Source of the DNA: Armatimonadota bacterium
Lineage (GTDB): Bacteria > Armatimonadota > Hebobacteria > CAIYQO01
DNA: 33,201 nucleotides
Direction: 5' to 3'
Assembly: GCA_029553475.1 (NCBI GenBank)
Contig: JAKPKV010000137.1
Location: forward strand, 133,976-167,176
Part shown: positions 24,633 through 32,183 of the stretch, in pieces
How positions within the stretch are numbered: position 1 is the stretch's first letter
How the letters are laid out: each line of letters starts with the position of its first letter
Made by a program: the position numbers and the translations under genes
The notes under the pieces: generated by a model
Seen by the model: only the letters and a program-made list of their open reading frames with translations
Databases searched by the model: none
What the model was told of the DNA's origin: nothing

Positions 24633-24738
24633 AGGGGTTAGGGATTGGGGGGCGGGACGTCACGTTGTCGTTTGCCAGGCAAACCGGCGCGCGCTACGAA
24701 GAAACCCGGCGCGCCTCAATCCCTAATCCCTAACCCCT
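24633..24738. repeat. Inverted repeat with TTAGGG-like units between nuoK and nuoL
   Basis: AGGGGTTAGGGATT (24633-24646) and its exact complement (24725-24738) form a 14-bp stem around a 78-nt loop. The loop itself contains TTTGCC-A-GGCAAA (24671-24683). It could act as an internal mRNA hairpin that alters processing or partially terminates the operon, or be a dispersed repeat copy. No gene is seen in the gap. Confidence 0.7.
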
Positions 24739-24751
24739 GACAGGAACTGAA

Positions 24752-26854
24752 ATGACCATATTTCTGACATTCGCGCAACAACAGAGCTGGCTCATCGTGG
24801 CCCTGCCGGTGGCGGCGTTCCTCTTCATCGGGTTCGTCATCATCATCGCCGGCCGGGGGCAGGAGCTCGCCAAGCGCCTGGCGCCGTGGGTGCTCATCGT
24901 CTGTCTCGCCGCCGCGCTGGCGCTCGCGCTGGGCGCGCTCGCCGGCGGGCTGGCGCGCGGGGCGGGCGGCGAGGTCAGCCACGCGCCGGAGTGGTTCCAA
25001 CTGGCCCCGGCGGCCGGGGAGCACGGCGCGGCCGCGCCTGGCGCCGCCCTCCGCTTCGTCCCCACCGAGCGAATCGCCGACTGGCTGCCGCTGCCCGCCA
25101 GCATGGGCGAGTCGTTCGCGCGCACGCTGAAAATCGGCACGCTGCTCGACCCGCTCAGCGCGGTGATGCTGGTGGTGGTGCTGCTCGTCAGCCTGCTGGT
25201 GCAGATCTATTCGCTGAGCTACATCAAGCGCGACGAGCACCCGCGCTTTTACCTGTACATGGCGCTCTTCACCACCGCCATGCTCGGGCTGGTGATCGCC
25301 TCGTCGCTGCTGCAGCTCTTCATCTTCTGGGAGCTGGTGGGCGTCTGTTCCTACCTGCTCATCGGTTTTTGGTATCCAAAACCGGAGGCGGCGAAGGCGG
25401 CCATCAAGGCCTTCGTGGTCACCCGCTTCGGCGATCTCGGCCTGCTGTTCGCGGTGATCTTCCTCTGGATGGGCTACGGTGATCTCACCTTCAGCCACCT
25501 CGCCGCGCAGATCGGCCCGGCGATGGCCGCGCCCGCCGCGCTGCCCGTCTCGCTCACCGTGGTGGCGATCCTGCTCTTCATCGGGGCGTGCGGCAAGTCC
25601 GCGCAGTTCCCGCTGCATATCTGGCTGCCCGACGCGATGGAAGGCCCCACCTCGGTCTCCGCGTTGATTCACGCGGCGACGATGGTGGCCGCCGGCATCT
25701 ACCTGGTGGCGCGCATGTTCTTCCTCTTCGAGGCCGCGCCGATGGCCCTCATCGTCGTCGCGACGGTGGGCGCCTTCACCGCCCTCTTCGCCGCCTCCAT
25801 CGGGCTGGCGCAGACGGACATGAAGAAGGTGATGGCCTATTCCACCGTCAGCCAGCTCGGCTACATGATGATGGGCCTGGGGCTGGCGGCGCCGGCGGCG
25901 GCGTTCTTCCACCTCACCACCCACGCCTTCTTCAAGGCGCTGCTCTTCCTCACCGCCGGCGCGGTCATCCACGCCGCGCACACGCAGAATATCTGGGAGA
26001 TGGGCGGCCTCTTCAAGAAGATGAAGGTGACGGCCATCACCTGTCTCATCGGCGGGCTGGCGCTGGCCGGCATCTTCCCGCTGGCGGGCTTCTTCTCCAA
26101 GGATAAACTGCTGGAATCCGCGCTGGCGGCGGCGATGGGGCTGGGGCCGGAGACGATCAGCGCCGGCCTGGGCGGGCTCATCCTCCTCATGGCGCTGGCC
26201 ACCGTGCTGATGACCGCCTTCTATACCGCGCGCATGTGGACGCTGGTCTTCCTCGGCGAGCCGCGCAGCGACGGGGCGAAGCACGCGCACGAAGCGCCGC
26301 GCTCCATGCAGCTCTCGCTGCTGGTGCTGGCCGCGCTCACGCTGGTGGCCGGCTTCCTGCTGGTGCCGCGGCTCACCGCGCTCATCGCGCCCGCGCATCA
26401 CGCCGCGCTGGCGCCGTGGATGATCTGGACGCTCACCGGCGGCGCGTCGCTGCTGGCCGTGGTCGGCATCCTCTGGGGCTACGCCGCCTACCGGCGCGCG
26501 CCGGCCACTGAGCCGCTCGCGAAACTCGGCTGGGCCTACACCGGCCTGGTGAAGCTGTGGTGGGTGGATGCCTTCTTCACCTGGCTCGCGCATCGCGTGG
26601 TGCTGGTGCTCGGCCGGCGGGCGCGCACGTTCGATAAGGGCGTGGTGGACGGCCTCTTCGTGGACGGCACCGCCTGGCTCACCGGCCGCCTGGGCGTGGT
26701 GATGCGCCGGGTGTCCGCCGGCCCGCTGCCCGGGCAGTTGCAATACGCCGCGCTGGTGATCTTCCTGCTCGCCGCGCTGGTGATCCTGGGGATGTCCCTC
26801 ACCGGCCTCCTTCCCCTGCTCGTGAAGACCGCCCAGATAGGGGGGATGCGCTGA
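24752..26854 (+). CDS. nuoL: NADH-quinone oxidoreductase subunit L
   Basis: The 700-residue antiporter-like subunit sits at the end of the membrane arm. Conserved sites are Glu194 in FWELVGVCSYLL (E. coli Glu144), Lys282 in GKSAQFPLHIWLPDAMEGPTSVSALIH (Lys229), and the TM8-TM12 block TDMKKVMAYSTVSQLGYMMMG with HAFFKALLFLTAGAVIH. The lateral helix HL and the final helix are present. It is longer than typical: about 50 extra residues lie between helix 2 and helix 3 (about 66-128), probably in the periplasm. AGGAA precedes the ATG. The stop overlaps nuoM (TGATG). Confidence 0.97.
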   Translation: MTIFLTFAQQQSWLIVALPVAAFLFIGFVIIIAGRGQELAKRLAPWVLIVCLAAALALALGALAGGLARGAGGEVSHAPEWFQLAPAAGEHGAAAPGAALRFVPTERIADWLPLPASMGESFARTLKIGTLLDPLSAVMLVVVLLVSLLVQIYSLSYIKRDEHPRFYLYMALFTTAMLGLVIASSLLQLFIFWELVGVCSYLLIGFWYPKPEAAKAAIKAFVVTRFGDLGLLFAVIFLWMGYGDLTFSHLAAQIGPAMAAPAALPVSLTVVAILLFIGACGKSAQFPLHIWLPDAMEGPTSVSALIHAATMVAAGIYLVARMFFLFEAAPMALIVVATVGAFTALFAASIGLAQTDMKKVMAYSTVSQLGYMMMGLGLAAPAAAFFHLTTHAFFKALLFLTAGAVIHAAHTQNIWEMGGLFKKMKVTAITCLIGGLALAGIFPLAGFFSKDKLLESALAAAMGLGPETISAGLGGLILLMALATVLMTAFYTARMWTLVFLGEPRSDGAKHAHEAPRSMQLSLLVLAALTLVAGFLLVPRLTALIAPAHHAALAPWMIWTLTGGASLLAVVGILWGYAAYRRAPATEPLAKLGWAYTGLVKLWWVDAFFTWLAHRVVLVLGRRARTFDKGVVDGLFVDGTAWLTGRLGVVMRRVSAGPLPGQLQYAALVIFLLAALVILGMSLTGLLPLLVKTAQIGGMR

Positions 26855-28416
26855 TGTCACTGCATGATCTGCTCACGCAATACGCCGCGCTGGCCTGGCT
26901 GGTGCTGGTGCCGTTTTCCGCGGCGCTCGTCATCATGCTCATCCCGCGCGGCTGGCACCTCACCTACCGCCTGGTGGCGGCCGTCTCCACCGGCTTCACG
27001 CTGATCCTGGCCGCGCTGCTGGCGTGGGACTACCTGGCGCTGATTCAGGCCGAGAAGATTCCCGGGACCTTCCAGGGGATCTGGCACTACGCCTTCGCGC
27101 CGCAGGCGATGTCCTTCATGGGCGGCAAGATCACCTTCCACCTCGCCACCGACGGCGCGGGGGTGGCGATGTGCCTGCTCACCGCCCTCACCATCTTCAC
27201 CGGGGTCTTCGCCTCGTGGACGCTGCAAGAGCGCGCGAAGGAATACTACGCGCTGCTGCTGCTGCTGGTGGCGGGCGTCTTCGGCGTCTTCGTCACCGTA
27301 GACCTCTTCTTCTTCTTCCTCTTCTACGAGATCGCCGTGCTGCCGATGTACCTGCTCATCGGCATCTGGGGGACGGGGCAGAAGGAATACTCCGCGATGA
27401 AGCTGACGCTGATGCTGCTGATGGGGTCCGCGCTCATCATCGTCGGCTTCCTCGCCCTCTTCGTCGCCGCGGACAAGGCGACGATGGGCGGCGGCACCTT
27501 CAACCTGCTGCAGTTGGCGGCGGTGGCGAAAGAGGCTTTCGCGGACGCGCAGTTCCAGCGCTGGGTCTTCCTCGCCTTCTACCTCGGCTTCGGCGTGCTG
27601 GCGGGCATCTTCCCCATCCACACCTGGTCGCCCGACGGCCACGCGTCCGCGCCCACCGCCACCTCCATGCTGCACGCCGGCGTGCTGATGAAGCTCGGCG
27701 GCTTCGGCCTGCTGCGCGTCGCGCTGCCGCTGCTGCCGGAGGGCCTGGCGGACTGGCGCTGGCTCATCGTCATCGTCGCCGCGTGGAATATCGTCTACGG
27801 CGCCTTCTCCGCCATGGGCCAGAAGGATCTCAAATACGTCGTCGCCTACTCCTCGGTGAGCCACCTGGGGATGGTGATGATGGGGCTGGCGGCGGGCACG
27901 CTCACCTCCATCAACGGCGCGGTCTTTCAGATGTTCGCCCACGGCGTGATGACCGCCCTCTTCTTCGCGCTGGTCGGGCTCGTCTACGGCAAGGCGCATA
28001 CCCGCGACATTGACGCCATGGGCGGCCTCGCCCGCGTGGCGCCGGGCCTCGCCGTCGCCTTCATGATCGGCGGCCTCTCGTCGGTGGGCCTGCCCGGCAC
28101 CGGCGGCTTCGTGGCGGAGTTCCTGGTCTTCATGGGCACCTTCCAGGCCAATGTCAGTCACCCGGGGATGTGGATCGTCGCGGCCTTCGCCTGTCTCGGC
28201 ATCGTCATCACCTCCATCTACGTGCTGCGCCTGCTGAAGCGCGTCTTCTTCGGCGCCCTGCCCCCAAAATACGCGCACATGGAAGACGCGAAAACCACTG
28301 AGTGGGTGGCGCTGGCGATGAACGCCGCGGTCATCCTCGCCGTCGGCATCTGGCCCAAACCCATCATCGAGCTCATCACCTCAGCGGTGATGCCGCTGTT
28401 GACGATTATGCAATAG
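26854..28416 (+). CDS. nuoM: NADH-quinone oxidoreductase subunit M
   Basis: The 520-residue antiporter-like subunit has Glu159 in FYEIAVLPMYLLIG (E. coli Glu144), Lys280 in VLMKLGGFGLLR and Glu422 in GFVAEFLVFMG. The helix-7 segment reads GFGVLAGIFPIHTWSPDGH. Aligned by eye to the usual AFAVKMPxxPLHxWLPDAH, the functional lysine (E. coli Lys234) is replaced by Leu249. This is a real substitution, not a frameshift, because both sides match. The gene is unbroken and follows nuoL with a 1-bp overlap. A GxxExxY gene separates it from nuoN. Confidence 0.97.
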   Translation: MSLHDLLTQYAALAWLVLVPFSAALVIMLIPRGWHLTYRLVAAVSTGFTLILAALLAWDYLALIQAEKIPGTFQGIWHYAFAPQAMSFMGGKITFHLATDGAGVAMCLLTALTIFTGVFASWTLQERAKEYYALLLLLVAGVFGVFVTVDLFFFFLFYEIAVLPMYLLIGIWGTGQKEYSAMKLTLMLLMGSALIIVGFLALFVAADKATMGGGTFNLLQLAAVAKEAFADAQFQRWVFLAFYLGFGVLAGIFPIHTWSPDGHASAPTATSMLHAGVLMKLGGFGLLRVALPLLPEGLADWRWLIVIVAAWNIVYGAFSAMGQKDLKYVVAYSSVSHLGMVMMGLAAGTLTSINGAVFQMFAHGVMTALFFALVGLVYGKAHTRDIDAMGGLARVAPGLAVAFMIGGLSSVGLPGTGGFVAEFLVFMGTFQANVSHPGMWIVAAFACLGIVITSIYVLRLLKRVFFGALPPKYAHMEDAKTTEWVALAMNAAVILAVGIWPKPIIELITSAVMPLLTIMQ

Positions 28417-28421
28417 GAGAG

Positions 28422-28987
28422 GGAACCGCAGATTTACGCAGATTGAAAAGAAAACAGGAGGTAGCTCCCTATGTCGGAAACAGCTGCGCGCGATGGAGAG
28501 AAACGCGATCCGCAGACGTATGCAATCATCGGCGCGGCCATGGAGGTGCACCGGGTGCTGGGACCCGGATTTCTGGAAGCCGTCTATCAGGAAGCGCTGG
28601 CGGTGGAGCTGGATGAGCAGTTGATCCCGTTCAAACGGGAAGTGGCACTGTCGGTCACCTATAAATGGGAAACGCTGGCCTGCGGCTATCGCGCGGATTT
28701 CGTCTGTTATGACGAAGTGCTCGTGGAACTCAAAGCCATTGAACGGCTGACGGAAATCGAGATGGCGCAAGTCATCAACTACCTGAAAGCCACCGGGCTG
28801 CGGCGCGCGCTGCTGTTGAACTTCGCCGCGCCGAGCCTGGAATGCAAACGCATCGTGCTCTCGGATCACCAGTCTGCATCACCGGTGGACAGGATGCCTG
28901 GGATGCATATACCGAAGCGGAACCGCCGGTGAGGCAGAGAAAAGACTTTTCCTTTTCATCTGCGTAAATCTGCGTAATCTGCGGTTC
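28422..28987 (+). mobile_element. Candidate inserted GxxExxY unit with terminal inverted repeats
   Basis: The GxxExxY gene is bounded by GGAACCGCAGATT-type repeats in inverted orientation. The left arm (28422-28450) and right arm (28951-28987) agree end to end, apart from one extra 9-bp unit (ACGCAGATT) in the right arm and one T. Both arms are built from TACGCAGATT units. The unit is 566 bp, sits between the nuoM stop and the nuoN ribosome-binding site, and breaks the usual tight nuoM-nuoN junction. I see no clear target duplication; ATAGGAGAGG (left) and ATACAGAGG (right) are only weakly alike. No transposase is present. The claim that it moves is an inference from structure. Confidence 0.55.
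28471..28932 (+). CDS. GxxExxY family protein
   Basis: The 153-residue protein carries the family motif G33-F-L-E36-A-V-Y39 and a PD-(D/E)xK-like core: Y73-R-A-D76-F, then E86-L-K88, and Q100-VINYLKATG. That core suggests a nuclease-like fold, although no activity has been shown for the family to my knowledge. The core ends at RIVL (130). The last 23 residues are not typical of the family and run into the repeat-rich flank. AGGAGGT lies 8 nt before the ATG, the strongest ribosome-binding site around, so it is set up for its own translation. GxxExxY genes are often dispersed in many copies in bacterial genomes. It is flanked by inverted repeats. Confidence 0.88.
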   Translation: MSETAARDGEKRDPQTYAIIGAAMEVHRVLGPGFLEAVYQEALAVELDEQLIPFKREVALSVTYKWETLACGYRADFVCYDEVLVELKAIERLTEIEMAQVINYLKATGLRRALLLNFAAPSLECKRIVLSDHQSASPVDRMPGMHIPKRNRR

Positions 28988-29003
28988 CATACAGAGGTTC
29001 GCC

Positions 29004-30713
29004 GTGAACGTTGAATATCTCGCTATCGCGAAACTGTTTCTGCCGGAGATCGTGCTCACGGTGGGCGCGCTGCTGCTGCTGGGGATAGACCTCTGCCTGG
29101 GCAAGCGCGACACCCGCCGGGCGCTGGTCCTTCTCGGCGCCGTCATCAGCCTGGCGGCGGCGTGCGTCGCCCTGCTGCAGTGGGACTGGCGCCCCGCCGA
29201 GGCGCAGTACGTCAGACAGGCCGCCGTGACCTCTGCCGTGCAGCGCATGGCGCCCGCCGTGGGGCGGGACGCGCTCACCCATGCCGCGCGCATCTCCGAG
29301 CGCGACGCGCGCGCGGTGACCACCGCCTATAAGGCCGCCCGCCACGACAGCCTCGTCGAGAGCGCGGCCACCCCGCCGGCCGACGGCGCGCCGGTGATGG
29401 GGATCGCGCCGTATGACGCCGGCCTCTCCAGTCCCAGCTTCAGCGCCTGGTGGCTTTTCACGGCGGACAATTTCGCGCTGATTTTCAAGGCGATCTTCGC
29501 GCTGGCGCTGGCGCTGGCGCTGCTGCTCTCCACGCGCTTCCCGGTGGCGCGCTATCGCGGTGAGTTCGCCGCCCTGCTCATGTTCGCCGCCGTCGGCCTG
29601 ATGGTGATGGTGGGCAGCCTGGACCTGGTGGGCATCTTCCTCGGCCTGGAGCTCGCCTCGCTCTGCTGCTACGCCCTCGCCGCCTGGCACAAGCAGGACG
29701 CGCGCTCGGCGGAAGCGGGCACCAAGTACCTGCTGCTCGGTTCGCTGGCCTCGGCGATCTTCATCTACGGCGCCAGCCTCTTCTTCGTGGAGTATGGCTC
29801 CACCCACCTGCACGTGCTCGCGCACGGGGCCGCGCAGTCGCCGCTCACCCTCGTCGCGCTGCTCATGGTGCTGGTCAGCTTCCTCTTCAAGGTGGCGGGG
29901 GCGCCCTTCCACCTCTGGGCGCCGGACGTCTATCAGGGCGCGCCCACCGCCATGGTCGCCTTCCTCTCCACCGCCGGCAAGGCCGCCGGCTTCGCCGTGC
30001 TCGTGCGCGTGCTGTCCGCCCACGGCTTCCAGGCGTTCAGCGAAAAATGGCTGCTGCTCTTCATCGGGGTGGCCGCGCTCAGCATCCTCATCGGGAATCT
30101 GGTCGCCATCCACCAAAACAACGTGAAACGGCTGCTGGCCTACTCCGGCGTCGCCCAGGCGGGCTACGTCCTCATCGGGCTGGTGGCGATGGCCGACCCC
30201 GCCGGCGGCACGCTGCTGAACGAGGCGCTGCCCCTCACCGCCGTCATCTTCTACCTCGCGGCCTACATGGTGATGAACATCGGCGCCTTCGCCGTCGTCG
30301 GCATCGTCGGGCGCGAGAGCGGCGGCGAGGAGCTGTCCGCCTTCGCCGGCCTGCGCGCGCGCGCGCCGGTGCTGGCCTTCGCCTTCACGCTGCTGCTGCT
30401 CTCGCTGGGCGGCATCCCGCTGCTCTCCGGCTTCGTCGGCAAGTGGTACCTCTTCCTCGCCGGCGTCTATCAGGGGCAGTACCTGCTGGTGCTCATCGGC
30501 ACCACCATGAGCGTGGTCTCCATGTACTACTATCTGCTGGTCATCAAGCAGATGTATATCCTGCCCGCCGCCGACGGCGCGCAGCCCATCCGCGTCGGCG
30601 CCCTCGCCGCCGCCGGCCTCGCCGCCATCACCCTCGTCACCGTCGCCATCGGCATCTACCCCGGCCCGCTCTACACCCTCGCCCAGGCCGCCGCGAAATC
30701 CCTCATGCCATAG
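29004..30713 (+). CDS. nuoN: NADH-quinone oxidoreductase subunit N
   Basis: The protein starts at GTG 29004, with AGAGG 6 nt upstream, just outside the right repeat of the GxxExxY unit. At 569 residues it is about 80 longer than E. coli NuoN. The antiporter core is intact: Glu216 in FLGLELASLCCYALA (E. coli Glu133), Lys296 in FLFKVAGAPFHLWAPDVYQGAPT (Lys217), and KRLLAYSGVAQAGYVLIG. The extra residues (about 62-148) lie between helix 2 and helix 3, are Ala/Arg-rich and probably periplasmic. It is last in the operon; a hairpin terminator follows. Confidence 0.97.
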   Translation: MNVEYLAIAKLFLPEIVLTVGALLLLGIDLCLGKRDTRRALVLLGAVISLAAACVALLQWDWRPAEAQYVRQAAVTSAVQRMAPAVGRDALTHAARISERDARAVTTAYKAARHDSLVESAATPPADGAPVMGIAPYDAGLSSPSFSAWWLFTADNFALIFKAIFALALALALLLSTRFPVARYRGEFAALLMFAAVGLMVMVGSLDLVGIFLGLELASLCCYALAAWHKQDARSAEAGTKYLLLGSLASAIFIYGASLFFVEYGSTHLHVLAHGAAQSPLTLVALLMVLVSFLFKVAGAPFHLWAPDVYQGAPTAMVAFLSTAGKAAGFAVLVRVLSAHGFQAFSEKWLLLFIGVAALSILIGNLVAIHQNNVKRLLAYSGVAQAGYVLIGLVAMADPAGGTLLNEALPLTAVIFYLAAYMVMNIGAFAVVGIVGRESGGEELSAFAGLRARAPVLAFAFTLLLLSLGGIPLLSGFVGKWYLFLAGVYQGQYLLVLIGTTMSVVSMYYYLLVIKQMYILPAADGAQPIRVGALAAAGLAAITLVTVAIGIYPGPLYTLAQAAAKSLMP

Positions 30714-30734
30714 ACGGAGACGGGATGCGGAAAG

Positions 30735-30768
30735 AACGACGCCCCTCCCGAGCGGGAGGAGCGTCGTT
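30735..30768. terminator. Bidirectional hairpin terminator after nuoN
   Basis: AACGACGC (30735-30742) pairs with GCGTCGTT (30761-30768), and CCTCCCG with CGGGAGG (30744-30750 and 30753-30759), giving a 15-bp stem with one mismatch and a small loop. The minus-strand copy is followed by CTTTCC. It lies between convergent nuoN (plus) and a small-protein gene (minus). Confidence 0.75.
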
Positions 30769-30780
30769 GTCTGATGTGAA

Positions 30781-31119
30781 TCACCGTGATCCCGCGGAAA
30801 GGGTCATCCATAATCCCCATAATAACAGCGGCACCCCAATAACAATACCCAGGATGATGAGCAGTCCGCGCGCAAAATATGGACGCTTCACGTAATACGA
30901 AACCCAGATTGCGATGCCATACATCACGATAAAGAGGAACAGGCCATAGATACCGCGTAGAACGGCGCTCAATACGGAACAACCGATTATCATCAGACAA
31001 CCGATTGAGCCGCCGTTGTTAACGTCATTTTTCGCCTGATTCCTCACGCTTTCCGCATCAACGACCGCAGGTGGTGTCGGCGGAATGCTCGTCTTCGATT
31101 CTTGCTGCTCATCTGTCAT
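30781..31119 (-). CDS. Small membrane protein, tandem paralogue
   Basis: The 112-residue protein starts at MTDEQQESK, with AGGAA about 6 nt upstream of the ATG. A polar, Pro-rich head is followed by two to three hydrophobic helices. The C-terminal half contains FARGLLIILGIVIGVPLLLWGLWMTL, which is very close to the matching part of the next gene (VARGLFIMLGITIGVPLLAFGVCMAL), so the two are paralogues. Base composition is less GC-rich than its neighbours. No function is recognised. The next gene upstream on this strand is separated by a perfect 24-bp inverted repeat. Confidence 0.75.
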   Translation of the reverse strand: MTDEQQESKTSIPPTPPAVVDAESVRNQAKNDVNNGGSIGCLMIIGCSVLSAVLRGIYGLFLFIVMYGIAIWVSYYVKRPYFARGLLIILGIVIGVPLLLWGLWMTLSAGSR

Positions 31120-31129
31120 ACATATTCCT

Positions 31130-31218
31130 GTAGTCCGCGCCCTCCGCGGCGCGTTGGTCTCGCATACCCACACCCTGACCGATACTCGCGCCCTCGCGCC
31201 GCGGAGGGCGCGGACTAC
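31130..31218. repeat. Perfect 24-bp inverted repeat (REP-like pair)
   Basis: Positions 31130-31153 and 31195-31218 are exact reverse complements, separated by 41 bp. Each arm itself contains CCGCG-CCCTC-CGCGG, so the pair resembles two facing REP units. It sits in the gap between two paralogous small membrane-protein genes. It may terminate or process their shared message. Confidence 0.8.
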
Positions 31219-31227
31219 GCATGACCC

Positions 31228-31584
31228 CTACGCTAATTGCACCAACGCCATGCACACCCCGAACGCCAGCAGCGGTACCCCAATCGTTATGCCGAGCATG
31301 ATGAATAACCCACGGGCAACGAGAGGAGCGCCAGCCCGGTAGGCTATGATAATGGCGATGGCATAGAGGATGCCGAGCGTGCCGATCATGCCGAATCCGG
31401 CTAAGAAACTGTCTTGAGTGAGCAGCACAATGACGATGACGTCCATCATCATGCCAATAACAACGCCAACGCCCACGCCGCCGTGCCGCTCCGGCTTCGG
31501 CGCATACGCCTCCGGCGCCACCGGCGTCGGCGGCACCAGCGGCTCCGGCGGGGTGGCATGGTCCTGTTCATGCGATTCATTCAT
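31228..31584 (-). CDS. Small membrane protein, tandem paralogue
   Basis: The 118-residue protein has a Pro-rich head of about 33 residues (HATPPEPLVPPTPVAPEAYAPKPERHGG). Three hydrophobic segments follow, the last being ARGLFIMLGITIGVPLLAFGVCMALV. The C-terminal part is shared with the gene at 30781-31119. No signal peptide is cleavable by eye, so the head should stay in the cytoplasm. The ribosome-binding site is weak. Function is unknown; the family is defined here only by the two neighbours. Confidence 0.75.
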   Translation of the reverse strand: MNESHEQDHATPPEPLVPPTPVAPEAYAPKPERHGGVGVGVVIGMMMDVIVIVLLTQDSFLAGFGMIGTLGILYAIAIIIAYRAGAPLVARGLFIMLGITIGVPLLAFGVCMALVQLA

Positions 31585-31594
31585 GAGAACATCT

Positions 31595-31954
31595 CTATGG
31601 CGCCCCGTACTGGCACGACCAGAGCGCGTACAGCGGCAAGGCCAGCAGCAGCGCGGTAAGCACGGCGACGGTGAAAATGCCCGTGCTCACGAGCGGCAGG
31701 TGTTTCGCGCGCGCCACCGCAATCCCGGCGGCATTCACCAGCAGCATCCCCGCCACCACCAGCAGCACCACCGGGAAATTCCACTCACCCAGCCCCATCA
31801 ACAACGCCAGCACGATGGCGCCGTTGAAGAGAAGCGTGGCAAAAAAACCGGCGATGACCTGCGCGGGCGACGATGTTGTAGACGGTTGCCCCGCGGGTGG
31901 GATCGGCGGCGGCGGCGCCACCGGTATCGGCATCTCACGCGGTTCTTCATCCAT
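31595..31954 (-). CDS. Small membrane protein with Pro-rich head
   Basis: The 119-residue protein begins MDEEPREMPIPVAPPPPIPP, with AAGGA about 8 nt upstream. A Pro/Ser-rich head of about 30 residues leads into three hydrophobic helices (about 32-50, 57-80 and 92-112). The layout (acidic start, Pro-rich head, short membrane domain) matches its neighbours, but the membrane part is only weakly similar to theirs. Function is unknown. Confidence 0.7.
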   Translation of the reverse strand: MDEEPREMPIPVAPPPPIPPAGQPSTTSSPAQVIAGFFATLLFNGAIVLALLMGLGEWNFPVVLLVVAGMLLVNAAGIAVARAKHLPLVSTGIFTVAVLTALLLALPLYALWSCQYGAP

Positions 31955-31976
31955 GCTGGTGTCCTTCCCATGCGCG

Positions 31977-32183
31977 TCAGGGGTGGCCGCTGCTGACGAT
32001 CGCCACCATGCACAGGCCGAAGAGCAGCAGAATCAACCCGCCGACGACGACCAGCGCGATGAGACAGGCGGAGGTGAGGGTGGTCGGCGCGTATGGGCGC
32101 GCCGGCGCGCGCGGCTCCGGCGGCACCGACGGCAGCGGCCGCACGACGGGCGGAATCTTCGGATCGCGCGGCTCCTCACTCAT
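31977..32183 (-). CDS. Small single-pass membrane protein with Pro-rich head
   Basis: The 68-residue protein begins MSEEPRDPKIPPVVRPLPSV; GGGAGG about 6 nt upstream decides this start over the one at 32255. A Pro/Arg-rich head of about 38 residues is followed by one long hydrophobic helix (LIALVVVGGLILLLFGLCMVAIV). Its start overlaps the end of the lgt-like gene by 8 bp, so it is probably co-translated with it. It repeats the head-plus-membrane design of the three genes that follow. Confidence 0.7.
   Translation of the reverse strand: MSEEPRDPKIPPVVRPLPSVPPEPRAPARPYAPTTLTSACLIALVVVGGLILLLFGLCMVAIVSSGHP

Noticed and set aside
24716-26860. 714-residue open frame antisense to nuoL
   Set aside because: It mirrors nuoL in a GC-rich codon pattern, is full of His/Glu/Gln/Arg, has no domain and no ribosome-binding site. 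Similar long antisense frames shadow nuoM, nuoH, DUF4350 and the esterase-like gene.
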